DNA of 64,000 nt, taken from the NCBI RefSeq assembly GCF_016864015.1, contig NZ_CP045067.1, forward strand, positions 3,296,001-3,360,000. Direction: 5' to 3'. Source of the DNA: Lacinutrix sp. WUR7 (GTDB lineage: Bacteria > Bacteroidota > Bacteroidia > Flavobacteriales > Flavobacteriaceae). Made by a program: the position numbers and the translations under genes. The notes beneath the pieces are model-generated. The model did not search any database and was not told the DNA's origin. It saw nothing but the letters and a program-made list of their open reading frames with translations. Every line of letters begins with the position of its first letter. Position 1 is the first letter of the stretch. Shown in pieces: positions 7,285 through 16,637 of this stretch.

Positions 7285-9453
7285 ATGATAAACATACCCG
7301 AAAAAACATTACAAGATTTAGAATTTTCTACCGTTTTACAACAAGTAAGTGAACTTTGCATTACGCCTTTAGGACATGCCCAAGCGTTACAAATTACGCC
7401 ATATAAAACCAAAGAAGAATTACTAGTATCCCTACAATTGGTGGACGAATATCTATCGTCTTTTCATAATGACAATAGAATTCCAAATCATGGTTTTGAT
7501 ACTATTGCTAAAGAATTAAAGCTTTTAAAAATTGAAAACACGTTTTTAGAAATACACAGTTTAAAAAAATTGGTATCTATTTCATTAACGTGTAATGAGA
7601 TTGTAACATTCCTTAAAAAGTTTCAGGAGTATTATCCTAAATTACATGACTTCGCTTTCTATATCGAAGTGACCAAAGAAATCATTGAAAAAATTGATGC
7701 GAATGTAGATCGTTTTGGCGACATAAAAGACGACGCTTCTCCCCTGCTTTTTGAGATAAGAAAAAGCATGAATACCCTTAAAGGTAAAATTAACGGCAGT
7801 TTTGCTTCGGCATTAAACAGTTACCATCAACTCGATTATTTAGATGATATACGCGAATCTGTTGTAGAAAACAAGCGGGTTCTTGCTGTAAAAGCCATGC
7901 ATAGACGTAAGGTGAAAGGTGCTATTATGGGAAGTAGTAAAACAGGAAGTATTGTTTATATTGAACCAGAAGCGACTTTAAGACACACCAGAGAGCTTAA
8001 TAATTTAGAGTTTGAAGAAGCCGAAGAAATTGTAAGAATCCTTAAGGAAATCACCAATTTTGTAAGACCCTTTTTACCTTTATTAGAAAAGTACCAAGAC
8101 TTTTTAATTGCTATCGATGTAATTTCCGCGAAAGCGAAATATGCACGATCTATGGATGCTATTCTTCCGGAAATTAATGAAAACAGAACGCTATTTATAC
8201 GCGATGCATATCATCCTTTATTACTTTTAAATAATAAAGCGAAGAAGGAAAAAACATTCCCGCAAACCATAGAATTAAAACAAGACAGTAGAATTATCGT
8301 TATTTCTGGTCCCAATGCGGGAGGAAAAAGTATTACACTAAAAACCGTAGGATTACTACAAGTCATGCTACAATGTGGAATGTTAATTCCGGTACATGAA
8401 CGTAGTTCTGTGTGCTTGTTTGATAGAGTTTTAAGTGATATTGGAGATAACCAATCTATTGAAAATCAACTGAGTACCTACAGCTACCGACTGAAGCAAA
8501 TGAATTATTTTTTAAGAAAGTGTAATAAGAATACGCTTTTCTTAATCGATGAATTTGGTACAGGATCAGATCCGGAACTTGGTGGTGCTTTAGCAGAAAC
8601 TTTTTTAGAAGAATTTTATCATCGGGAAGCTTTTGGGATTATCACCACGCACTACTCCAACTTAAAACTATTAGCGAACGAGTTGCCTTTTATGGAAAAT
8701 GCAAATATGCTTTTTGATGAAAAAAGTTTAGAGCCTATTTACAAACTGGTGATTGGTAATGCAGGAAGTTCGTTTACGTTTGAAGTAGCACAGAAAAATG
8801 GGATTCCGTATAGTTTAATAAATCGTTCTAAAAAGAAGATAGAACGTGGTAAAGTACGTTTTGATGCTACTATTGCAAAGCTTCAAAAGGAAAGAAGCAA
8901 ACTAGAGAAAACCGGACAATCTTTAAAAGAAAACGAAAAGAAAAAACTTGCTGAAGCAGATAAGCTCGAAGAGATAAATGCGAAGGTGCAGAAAAAACTA
9001 GAAAACTATCAAGAGCTATATGATAGCAATCAACGTTTGGTGTATTTAGGAACCAAAGTGAATGATTTAGCCGAAAAATTCTTCGATAATAAACAGAAAA
9101 AGCAATTAATGGCAGAACTGTTTAAGCTGGTACAGATTGAAAATTCGAAACGTAAAAAAGTTACTGTTAAGCAGAAAAAAGCGAAAAAACATAAAGAGAC
9201 GCAAGTCAAACAAGAAGTAGAAAAGAAAGTAGAAGTTATTAGAGAAAAGAAAAAGGAAGCCAAGAAAAAAGCAATCGTTCCCGAAAAACCGAAAGCGATT
9301 CTAAAAGTTGGTGATCGTGTACGTATGGAAGATGGTCGTGCGGTTGGAACTATTGATAAAATGGAAAAAAACAAGGCCGTTGTGAATTATGGTATTTTTA
9401 CGACTAACGTTAGTGTAGCGATGTTAGAACTTGTAGAGGCTGTTAAAAAGTAG
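7285..9453 (+). CDS. mutS2: MutS2-family ATPase lacking the C-terminal Smr domain
   Basis: The 722-residue product has the MutS2 plan: N-terminal helical and lever region, then the MutS ATPase with Walker A GPNAGGKS (342-349), Walker B LFLIDEFG (D422, E423) and the TGSDPELGG stretch after it. A Lys/Glu-rich coiled coil spans about 500-670. The protein ends in a small beta domain (about 674-720, GDRVRMEDGRAVG) and has no Smr motif, unlike the roughly 780-residue MutS2 of Firmicutes. MutS2 proteins act on branched DNA, suppress recombination or rescue collided ribosomes. The Smr nuclease activity is absent here. Confidence 0.92.
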   Translation: MINIPEKTLQDLEFSTVLQQVSELCITPLGHAQALQITPYKTKEELLVSLQLVDEYLSSFHNDNRIPNHGFDTIAKELKLLKIENTFLEIHSLKKLVSISLTCNEIVTFLKKFQEYYPKLHDFAFYIEVTKEIIEKIDANVDRFGDIKDDASPLLFEIRKSMNTLKGKINGSFASALNSYHQLDYLDDIRESVVENKRVLAVKAMHRRKVKGAIMGSSKTGSIVYIEPEATLRHTRELNNLEFEEAEEIVRILKEITNFVRPFLPLLEKYQDFLIAIDVISAKAKYARSMDAILPEINENRTLFIRDAYHPLLLLNNKAKKEKTFPQTIELKQDSRIIVISGPNAGGKSITLKTVGLLQVMLQCGMLIPVHERSSVCLFDRVLSDIGDNQSIENQLSTYSYRLKQMNYFLRKCNKNTLFLIDEFGTGSDPELGGALAETFLEEFYHREAFGIITTHYSNLKLLANELPFMENANMLFDEKSLEPIYKLVIGNAGSSFTFEVAQKNGIPYSLINRSKKKIERGKVRFDATIAKLQKERSKLEKTGQSLKENEKKKLAEADKLEEINAKVQKKLENYQELYDSNQRLVYLGTKVNDLAEKFFDNKQKKQLMAELFKLVQIENSKRKKVTVKQKKAKKHKETQVKQEVEKKVEVIREKKKEAKKKAIVPEKPKAILKVGDRVRMEDGRAVGTIDKMEKNKAVVNYGIFTTNVSVAMLELVEAVKK

Positions 9454-9910
9454 TTAGTAAAAATTAGAATGTCCTTTAGGTATTAACTCCTCTTGCTTAT
9501 AATTTCTTTTATTAGAAATTATAATTCATTCTCCTCTTTAAAAAAGAGGAGAGCATTAAAAAAAAATGCTTTTAGACTACCTTTTAATACCATATAAAAA
9601 GAAACATAGTACTTGTTCCTCGCTATAAACAAAGGAGATGATTTTTAAAAAGAAAAAATCGAAGGGTTTTAATCTTTTGGTTATATAAACACTAATAAAA
9701 AGAGATTCTCCTCTCTAAAAAAGAGCAAAGCTATAAAAAACATTCTTTTTACTATACATAGTAAATAAGAACTAAAAAGGAATATAGTACTTGTTCCTCC
9801 CTTTAAACCAAGGGAGGTGATTTTTTAAAAAGAAAAAATCGGAGGGTTTTAATCTTCTGAATGAATAAACAGTAATATAAACAGATTCCTGCCTGCGCAG
9901 GAATAATACT
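9454..9910. repeat. Intergenic region with 180-bp-spaced direct repeat and hairpins
   Basis: Two copies of a roughly 75-base sequence (about 9604-9678 and 9784-9858) align base for base at an offset of 180 with few differences. Each includes an ATAGTAC TTGTTCCTC start and an AAAAAATCG-GAGGGTTTT end. Hairpins include CTCCTCTTT-AAA-AAAGAGGAG (9531-9551) and AATTTCT...AGAAATT (9501-9520). No credible gene is present. The first hairpins may terminate mutS2. Confidence 0.6.
9885..9904. repeat. Small palindrome just upstream of the 9911 start codon
   Basis: ATTCCTGC (9885-9892), loop CTGC, GCAGGAAT (9897-9904): a perfect 8-base stem ending 6 bases before ATG 9911. It is one of at least three CCTGC-N4-GCAGG elements in this position. 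Confidence 0.6.
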
Positions 9911-10327
9911 ATGAACCAATTACCAAAACATAAACAACTAATCTTATTTGATGGTGTTTGCAACTTATGCAACAGCACAGTACAATATGTGATAAAACAC
10001 GATAAGAAAGATGTGTTTCGGTTTGCGCCTTTGCAAAGTGCTATTGGTCAAACCATAATAGCCAAGTATCATATAGATCCTGTAAAAACGGATTCTATAC
10101 TACTCTACTCTAATGAAAATGGATTGAAAGTGAAATCTACAGCTGCATTGTATATTGCCAAGCATTTAGGTTTTCCGAATAATATAATGGTCGTGTTTTT
10201 AATTGTACCAACGTTTATACGGAATAGCGTGTACAACTACATTGCTAAAAACAGGTATAAATGGTATGGTAAAAAAGATGCTTGTATGATACCTACTCCC
10301 GAATTAAAAGATAAGTTTTTAGGATAA
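9911..10327 (+). CDS. DCC-family (DUF393) thiol-disulfide oxidoreductase-like protein
   Basis: This 138-residue cytoplasmic protein has the defining DxxCxxC motif (FDGVCNLCN, Cys22 and Cys25) followed by the family's helix and the RFAPLQSAIGQ segment. DCC proteins have a thioredoxin-like fold and are presumed thiol-disulfide oxidoreductases, but substrates are not established. The start ATG 9911 lies 6 bases after a hairpin, which could hide the initiation region in the mRNA. It is nearly tail to tail (4 bases) with the next minus-strand gene. Confidence 0.85.
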   Translation: MNQLPKHKQLILFDGVCNLCNSTVQYVIKHDKKDVFRFAPLQSAIGQTIIAKYHIDPVKTDSILLYSNENGLKVKSTAALYIAKHLGFPNNIMVVFLIVPTFIRNSVYNYIAKNRYKWYGKKDACMIPTPELKDKFLG

Positions 10328-10331
10328 TAGG

Positions 10332-10709
10332 TTAATCGATTCTAACAAAAGGAATTTCTGAAATAGCACTTAAAAGAAGTTCTCCTTCTGCATTAAAAGA
10401 ATAGGAAGTGTTTATTTCTTCGTCCATCATTAATTGTAAATTGGTACCAGAAGAATTCCACTCTAAAGATACTGCATTAGAAATAGCGGTTCCATCATCA
10501 TGGTTTTCCGAAGTAAATTGAACTCCAGTATTATCCGCAAGAAAAACAAAGCCATTTGCAAAACTACTATTAGAATCTGCACGTTGCCATTCACCAACTA
10601 ATGTATTCGTTTCGTTTTGGTTGTCGTCCATATCATTAGTACTACAAGAAAATAATGTAGAAACTATAAGTAATACAACTACGAAACTAGAGTTAATGGT
10701 GTTTTTCAT
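10332..10709 (-). CDS. Small lipocalin-like lipoprotein
   Basis: This 125-residue protein has a lipoprotein signal ending LFSC (Cys22) followed by an Asp/Asn-rich linker (STNDMDDNQN). The mature domain begins LVGEWQR, a strand motif typical of lipocalin-like Bacteroidota lipoproteins, and continues as alternating beta strands. It lacks cysteines beyond the lipid anchor. Function is unknown. Confidence 0.65.
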   Translation of the reverse strand: MKNTINSSFVVVLLIVSTLFSCSTNDMDDNQNETNTLVGEWQRADSNSSFANGFVFLADNTGVQFTSENHDDGTAISNAVSLEWNSSGTNLQLMMDEEINTSYSFNAEGELLLSAISEIPFVRID

Positions 10710-10738
10710 TTATTTTCTTTTAGAGTATATAAAGACGA

Positions 10739-11008
10739 TTAGCAGTTTTTAATACCACGCTTTGTTTTAAAAATTAAATTCTTTCTACCAGAAAGTGTAT
10801 TCTCAATAATATACTTGTAAGATTTCTTTCTTGTTATGGTATTTGTGTCCACTTTAAACTCTAATAATTGCACTTCGTTTATAGAAGTTACACAAATATT
10901 TTCAATGGTAATAGGAGTTGAATGTAATTCATTTACTAATTCTATATCTTGAGCAGATGCTGCAAAAAAAGAAAAAATAACCAATAAGAGGGTTGTTACT
11001 AATTTCAT
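10739..11008 (-). CDS. Small exported protein of unknown function
   Basis: This 89-residue frame has a strong signal peptide (MKLVTTLLLVIFSFFAASAQ) and a short basic mature part with one internal Cys and a C-terminal Cys (KNC). It lies 29 bases upstream of the small lipoprotein gene on the same strand, so the two probably share a transcript. The 237 bases upstream, to the sulfurtransferase, contain no other gene. Confidence 0.55.
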   Translation of the reverse strand: MKLVTTLLLVIFSFFAASAQDIELVNELHSTPITIENICVTSINEVQLLEFKVDTNTITRKKSYKYIIENTLSGRKNLIFKTKRGIKNC

Positions 11009-11245
11009 GAGACCTTTAATTTGTTGAAGTAAAGGTAGCGGTAGTATCTAATATGCTAAAATATATTCGGTATAGAACGAGTATATTAGATGATGAAAAA
11101 ATAATTGTAAAAAAAATCGATGAACAACCTATTATTTTCAAGTTTTGCTCAAAAACCTATTGTTTTAGAGGGGTTTTAAAATGAATAAAATTAGATTGAA
11201 TGGATAATGGCTGTAAAAAGCTTTGTTAAGTAGTGTTTTGGATTA

Positions 11246-12409
11246 CTATAAATTGAATAATTTATTCAAGCTTCTATAGGTAATACGCTCCATAACATCA
11301 AACTCTCCATCTGCAAAAAACATCTTTTTTATTTCTACAAGTAGTTTATCGATATCCTCTTTTGTGAAGTGATGTTCTTTTAGACCTGCTTGAATTTTTT
11401 GAATACTCTGATAATCATTATCTGCATCAAACTCATCATGAATTTTCTGAAAGGTTTGCATGTCTACTTTTTCAATGATTAGGTTTCTTTCTTTATTATC
11501 TTCTTCAAAATTAGAGTTTGCAGCGTATAATAAAGTATAAGCAATTAATTCGTTTTTAGTCCAATGCATCTTATTATTGTTATCTATTAAACTTCCGTAT
11601 TCTGTCCAAGAACCATCATAAACAGCAACATTATTATATCCTAAACGATCTGCTGCTAAAGCTAAAACACAAGCTGTAATTCCAGAACCACAAGAAAAAA
11701 CAAGATGCTCCTCCTTAGTGGTTGCACTTTTAAAAACTGTTTTTAACTGTTCTTCAGATAGTAGCTTTTTATTCTCTAATAAATCTTCAAACGGAAGGTT
11801 TATAGAGTTAGGTATCGTTCCACTTCGCAGTCCTTCTCTGGGTTCGGCAATACTTCCATTAAATCTACCTGCAGATCTTGCATCTAAGATAGTATAGTTT
11901 TTGTCTTCTTGAATTTTTAAAATATCATCAAAAAACAACATATAACCAGGTTGCTTTCTGGCTTGAAAATCACCAACTTGTACGGGATGCGTTTGTTTTA
12001 TTTCAATAGGAAATTCTTTTTGTTTCCATTCTGGGAATCCGCCATTTAAAACAGCAACATTATCATAACCAAAAGCTTTAAAAAGCCACCAAACTCTGGC
12101 GCTGGAGTAAATCCCTTTTTCATCATAAACTACAATGGCACTGTCTTTATTAATACCTAATTCTTGTGTAGAGGCAGTAAATTGTGCTTCGGAAGGAAAG
12201 GCACTTGGAAAGGCATCCTCTACATTACTAAACTTCTTTTTAATATCGAAAAATCGCGTATTTGGTATTTGTGTTTCTTCCGGAAAAACGGCACTTCCAT
12301 TTACTATTTTAGGAATGGTAGCATTTAAAATAACAAGATTAGTCGCAGCTCGGTTTTTATATAACCAGTCTACGGAAACTACAGGTTCTGAAATAGAAAT
12401 ATTCACCAT
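11246..12409 (-). CDS. Two-domain sulfurtransferase (3-mercaptopyruvate/thiosulfate type) with C-terminal helical extension
   Basis: The 387-residue protein has an N-terminal inactive rhodanese domain (about 8-135, active-site Cys absent) and a catalytic rhodanese domain (about 155-285). The loop is CGSGIT (Cys240-Thr245), the form typical of 3-mercaptopyruvate sulfurtransferases. The usual enzyme ends near residue 285. Here about 100 extra residues follow, mostly helical, ending FFADGEFDVMERITYRSL, reminiscent of a TerB-like all-helical domain. It is cytoplasmic, with no signal peptide. Its upstream region is the 115-bp tandem repeat array, which may influence its expression. Confidence 0.85.
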   Translation of the reverse strand: MVNISISEPVVSVDWLYKNRAATNLVILNATIPKIVNGSAVFPEETQIPNTRFFDIKKKFSNVEDAFPSAFPSEAQFTASTQELGINKDSAIVVYDEKGIYSSARVWWLFKAFGYDNVAVLNGGFPEWKQKEFPIEIKQTHPVQVGDFQARKQPGYMLFFDDILKIQEDKNYTILDARSAGRFNGSIAEPREGLRSGTIPNSINLPFEDLLENKKLLSEEQLKTVFKSATTKEEHLVFSCGSGITACVLALAADRLGYNNVAVYDGSWTEYGSLIDNNNKMHWTKNELIAYTLLYAANSNFEEDNKERNLIIEKVDMQTFQKIHDEFDADNDYQSIQKIQAGLKEHHFTKEDIDKLLVEIKKMFFADGEFDVMERITYRSLNKLFNL

Positions 12410-12454
12410 AATTATTTAAATACTAAAAACAAATTCAAATTTAAAAAAAAATTT

Positions 12455-13378
12455 CCTCTTTGATACTCTCTTTAATAGCTTGATATCCTTCGTTGTACCT
12501 AGGAATCGAAAAAAGTATTGCGATTCTTCTTTTTTATAAAGCTTTCCTAAATAGCATGAGATCCTTCGTGCCTCTTGATACTCTCTTAAATATCAAGAGA
12601 TCCTTCGTTGTTCCTAGAAATCGAAAAAACCATAGCGATTCTTCTTTTTTATAAAGATTTCCTAAATAGCATGAGATCCTTCGTGCCTCTTGATACTCTC
12701 TAAAATATCAAGAGATCCTTCGTTGTTCCTAGAAATCGAAAAAACCATTGCGATTCTTCTTTTTTATAAAGATTTCCTAAATAGCATGAGATCCTTCGTG
12801 CCTCTTGATACTCTCTAAAATATCAAGAGATCCTTCGTTGTTCCTAGAAATCGAAAAAACCATTGCGATTCTTCTTTTTTATAAAAATTTCCTAAATAGC
12901 ATGAGATCCTTCGTGCCTCTTGATACTCTCTAAAATATCAAGAGATCCTTCGTTGTTCCTAGAAATCGAAAAAACCATTGCGATTCTTCTTTTTTATAAA
13001 GATTTCCTAAATAGCATGAGATCCTTCAATCCTCTTGATACTCTCTTAAATATCAAGAGATCCTTCGTTGTTCCTAGAAATCGAAAAAACCATTGCGATT
13101 CTTCTTTTTTATAAAGATTTCCTAAATAGCATGAGATCCTTCAATCCTCTTGATACTCTCTTAAATATCAAGAGATCCTTCGTTGTTCCTAGAAATCGAA
13201 AAAACCATTGCGATTCTTCTTTTTTATAAAGATTTCCTAAATAGCATGAGATCCTTCGTGCCTCTTGATACTCTCTAAAATATCAAGAGATCCTTCGTTG
13301 TTCCTAGAAATCGAAAAAACCATTGCGATTCTTCTTTTTTATAAAGATTTCCTAAATAGCATGAGATCCTTCGTGCCT
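12455..13378. repeat. Tandem array: 115-bp unit, about 8 copies
   Basis: The phrase CGTTGTTCCTAG (CGTTGTACCTAG in copy 1) recurs at a constant 115-base spacing; its TTCCT/TACCT segment starts at 12496, 12611, 12726, 12841, 12956, 13071, 13186 and 13301. Copy 1 is the most diverged; others differ at a few positions (TTCGTGCC or TTCAATCC; CTCTAAAA or CTCTTAAA). Each unit contains a perfect inverted repeat CTCTTGATA-N10-TATCAAGAG and two GAGATCCTTCG blocks. It fills the gap between symporter and sulfurtransferase and encodes no plausible protein, since 115 is not a multiple of three. It has no CRISPR-like unique spacers. A hairpin of A/T-rich arms (about 13398-13422) separates it from the symporter stop. 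Confidence 0.95.
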
Positions 13379-13430
13379 CAGGATAAGCGATTCACAACGT
13401 TTTTTCAAAATAAAAAAACGTGTTCTCTGC

Positions 13431-14753
13431 TTACTTAACAGCATCATAATTATCATCCCATTCTTTTGGTTTCGGATGGTCATGAAGCTTTCCTAAAGAT
13501 TTAGCAACAATCATGGAAACAGTAGCATCTCCAGTTACATTAACAACCGTTCTACACATGTCTAAAGGTCTATCTACTGCAAAAATTAAGGCCAAACCAA
13601 TTGGTAATAATTCTGCTGGGAAACCTATAGATTCTAAAACGATAACTAGCATTACCATTCCTGCACTTGGTACCGCAGCACTTCCAATAGAAGCCAATAA
13701 AGCCGTTGCTATAATCACTAATTGGTTCGTAAATGTTAATCCTTCTGGCCAAATTACCTGCATGATAAAAACAGCAGCAATACCTTGATATAAACTTGTT
13801 CCATCCATATTTACGGTTGCTCCTACTGGTAATACAAACCCAGAAACTTCTTTATCGACACCTAAATGTTCTTCCACACGTTCCATAGTCACGGGTAAAG
13901 TTGCAGCACTAGAACTTGTAGAAAAAGCTAATAATTGCGCTGGAGATATTTCTTTTAAAAACCAAAGCGGTGATTTCTTCACCACAAACTTTATAAGCAC
14001 TAAATAGAAAACAATCATTAAGGCTAAACCTAGCACTACACAGCCTGCGTAGTTTAAAAGTTTTAATAAAATTTCGGTATCATCAAAGGCTATAATTACG
14101 TTTGCCATTAAAGCAAATACGGCATAAGGTGCAAATAACATAATTAAATCCACCATTTTCATTACGACTTCATTTAACGAATCAAAGAAATTTATTAACG
14201 GTTTTGCTTTTTTCTCATCAATTAGTAATAAACAAATACCTACAAATAAAGCAAAGAAAATAACCTGAAGCATTTTTGCTTCTCCTAAAGAAACGAATAT
14301 ATTACTCGGAAAAATATCGACTAAAGACTGTAATGGTCCAGCATCATTTTGCGCTGTAGCTTTGGCTAATTTATCGGTAACACCAGCATCATTTTCATAT
14401 TTCATTTTGATTTTAGTAATCGTATCTTGAGACATTCCAACTCCTGGTTTCACGGTATTTACAATTGTTAACCCTATAATAATTGCAATTAGCGTGGTAC
14501 CAACATAAATCGCTATGGTTCGTAATCCCATGGATTTAATTTTAGAAATATCTTTTAAATCGGAAATCCCTTTAATTAACGAAGCAAGAATTAACGGAAC
14601 AGCAATAAGCTTTAAAAGGTTAATAAAGATTTTACCCCAAGGAGCAATCCAATCGGAAACAAAATCTTTGCCATCATACGCATTCATTATGAATCCGAAG
14701 ACAATACCCAATATCATTCCTATTATTATTTTCCAGTGCAATGCTAATTTCAT
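13431..14753 (-). CDS. Dicarboxylate/amino acid:cation symporter (DAACS/GltP-DctA family)
   Basis: This 440-residue polytopic membrane protein carries the family signatures: a Ser-rich re-entrant loop AFSTSSSAATLP near residue 276 and the TM7 motif NMDGTSLYQG near 316, followed by the second hairpin region. Family members move glutamate, aspartate or C4-dicarboxylates with Na+ or H+. The exact substrate is not determinable here. It lies downstream of the 14791 gene by 37 bases and could be the third gene of an aroC transcript. Confidence 0.93.
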   Translation of the reverse strand: MKLALHWKIIIGMILGIVFGFIMNAYDGKDFVSDWIAPWGKIFINLLKLIAVPLILASLIKGISDLKDISKIKSMGLRTIAIYVGTTLIAIIIGLTIVNTVKPGVGMSQDTITKIKMKYENDAGVTDKLAKATAQNDAGPLQSLVDIFPSNIFVSLGEAKMLQVIFFALFVGICLLLIDEKKAKPLINFFDSLNEVVMKMVDLIMLFAPYAVFALMANVIIAFDDTEILLKLLNYAGCVVLGLALMIVFYLVLIKFVVKKSPLWFLKEISPAQLLAFSTSSSAATLPVTMERVEEHLGVDKEVSGFVLPVGATVNMDGTSLYQGIAAVFIMQVIWPEGLTFTNQLVIIATALLASIGSAAVPSAGMVMLVIVLESIGFPAELLPIGLALIFAVDRPLDMCRTVVNVTGDATVSMIVAKSLGKLHDHPKPKEWDDNYDAVK

Positions 14754-14790
14754 GTTATTTATTTTTCATTTCCGTTAGGCGGAAACTTCG

Positions 14791-15360
14791 TTAGTTCGTT
14801 TTTCTTCCTATTGTTTTATGTCTCCAAACCTCATAAAGATAACAGTCTGTATGTTCTTCTTCTGGATTATTAATTGGTAATTCTTTCTGTATCCTTTTGG
14901 CTTTTTCATAGTCTGAAACTAATCCATACCCATTTAAATCACTTGGTAGAAAAGTTTCATCAAAACCACCACAGTTAGTCAGAGCACTTGTGTCTCCTCC
15001 TATTTCGATTAAATCATACCCTATAAAATCATAGGTAGCGTTTAAATCTGCTTTTTCTTTTCCTGGTTCTTTAATTATTGCTAGTAAATTAAAAAAGGGA
15101 ATATCCTTCACATGATTCAAGACATAATCTAAGGAATTAAAATAGAACATGACCATACCGTTATCCGATATAATATAATCCCACACTTCAGCCGCATCTA
15201 AATCTAAGACAAATGCTAATCGGTTTAAATTACCATCTAAAGAAACCAATTCTTTAACATGAAATAATTCTGTCCAATCTATGTATTCTTTCCAGCTAAA
15301 CCCAGTGGTATTATCTGCATCATATGTTTTTAACGCCGTATAGTAAATATCAGATTGCAT
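14791..15360 (-). CDS. Uncharacterised acidic cytoplasmic protein
   Basis: This 189-residue protein has no signal peptide or membrane span. It is rich in Asp, Tyr and Trp, with segments such as FSWKEYIDWTELF and an acidic middle section. I recognise no domain. It starts 47 bases after aroC on the same strand and is followed closely by the symporter, suggesting shared transcription. A CCTAC-TTTC-GCAGG imperfect palindrome (15390-15403) lies in its leader. Confidence 0.6.
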   Translation of the reverse strand: MQSDIYYTALKTYDADNTTGFSWKEYIDWTELFHVKELVSLDGNLNRLAFVLDLDAAEVWDYIISDNGMVMFYFNSLDYVLNHVKDIPFFNLLAIIKEPGKEKADLNATYDFIGYDLIEIGGDTSALTNCGGFDETFLPSDLNGYGLVSDYEKAKRIQKELPINNPEEEHTDCYLYEVWRHKTIGRKTN

Positions 15361-15407
15361 TGAAATACCTTTTATAAATTTATGAAATACCTACTTTCGC
15401 AGGAATT

Positions 15408-16469
15408 TTATTTATACATTTTGTTTAGTAAATAATAATCTGCTATAACCAACGCTGCCATTGCTTCTACAATAGGAATTGCACGAGGTACCACACAAGG
15501 ATCATGTCTTCCTTTTCCTTGCATTTCTAAAACTTCACCTTTGCTATTTATGGTTTCTTGTTTTTGCATAATGGTCGCCACTGGCTTAAAAGCAACACGG
15601 AAATAAATATCCATCCCGTTACTTATTCCACCTTGAATACCACCAGAAAGATTTGATTTCGTACTTCCGTCTGCATTAAAAATATCGTTATGTTCGCTAC
15701 CTTTCATTTTAGCACCACAAAATCCGCTACCATACTCAAAGCCTTTTACGGCATTTATAGAAAGCATGGCTTTACCAAGCTCTGCATGTAATCTATCGAA
15801 AACAGGTTCTCCTAAACCTACCGGTACATTTTGTAAAACACAAGTTACGGTTCCACCAATGGTATCTCCTTCTTTTCTAATTTCTTTAATTCTAGCAATC
15901 ATTTTTTCTGCAATTGCTTCATCCGGACAACGTACTATATTGTTTTCCGTTTTGCTAAAATCTAAATCTTGGTATGGTTTATCTATAAAAATTTCGCCTA
16001 CAGAAGATGTAAACGCATTAATTTTTACATTTTTCAGTACTTGCTTTGCAATGGCACCAGCAACTACTCTACATGCCGTTTCACGTGCAGAACTTCGTCC
16101 GCCACCTCTATAATCACGAACACCGTACTTTTGATCGTAGGTGTAATCTGCGTGACTAGGACGATACACATCTTTAATATGCGTATAATCTTTAGATTTC
16201 TGATTTGCGTTTTTAATAACAAAACCGATTGGAGTTCCTGTGGTTTGTCCTTCAAATATTCCAGATAAAAACTCTACAGTATCTGGTTCTTTACGTTGGG
16301 TAACAATTTCAGACTGTCCTGGTTTTCTTCGGTTTAATTCGTTTTGAATAGCTTCAAAATCCAATTGTATTCCCGAAGGACAACCATCTATTATACCTCC
16401 AATTGCAACACCGTGAGATTCACCAAAAGTGGTAACTTTAAATATATTTCCAAAAGAATTTCCTGCCAT
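15408..16469 (-). CDS. aroC: Chorismate synthase
   Basis: This 353-residue enzyme converts 5-enolpyruvylshikimate-3-phosphate to chorismate with reduced FMN, the last step of the shikimate pathway. Signatures visible are TFGESHG near the N-terminus (16-20), [16 protein letters not shown], and the [11 protein letters not shown] flavin/phosphate-binding motif, followed by the late [11 protein letters not shown] segment. Length is normal for the family. It is the first gene of a minus-strand run with the 14791 gene and the symporter. Confidence 0.97.
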   Translation of the reverse strand: MAGNSFGNIFKVTTFGESHGVAIGGIIDGCPSGIQLDFEAIQNELNRRKPGQSEIVTQRKEPDTVEFLSGIFEGQTTGTPIGFVIKNANQKSKDYTHIKDVYRPSHADYTYDQKYGVRDYRGGGRSSARETACRVVAGAIAKQVLKNVKINAFTSSVGEIFIDKPYQDLDFSKTENNIVRCPDEAIAEKMIARIKEIRKEGDTIGGTVTCVLQNVPVGLGEPVFDRLHAELGKAMLSINAVKGFEYGSGFCGAKMKGSEHNDIFNADGSTKSNLSGGIQGGISNGMDIYFRVAFKPVATIMQKQETINSKGEVLEMQGKGRHDPCVVPRAIPIVEAMAALVIADYYLLNKMYK

Positions 16470-16637
16470 TTTTATATTACGAATAGTTATTTGTGCTAAT
16501 GTAAATCTATTATTAGAGAAATAAAAAAATTAATTGCATCAAATATTTTAATGCATTAATATTCAAAATATTATATGAATATTAGTTTGAACTATTACAA
16601 TATAAGCTTATTTTTGTTGCTTAAAAAAACGATTAAT

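Noticed and set aside
9772-9978. Minus-strand frame of 68 codons in the repeat region before the DCC gene
   Set aside because: It overlaps the DCC gene start and consists of intergenic repeat sequence.
12920-13114. A 64-codon open frame in the tandem repeat
   Set aside because: It is created by repetition of a 115-base unit that shifts frame every copy; there is no ribosome-binding context and the sequence is not protein-like.
12455-13378. Possible CRISPR array
   Set aside because: The entire 115-base unit is repeated with no unique spacers and no cas genes are in the window, so it is a simple tandem repeat.
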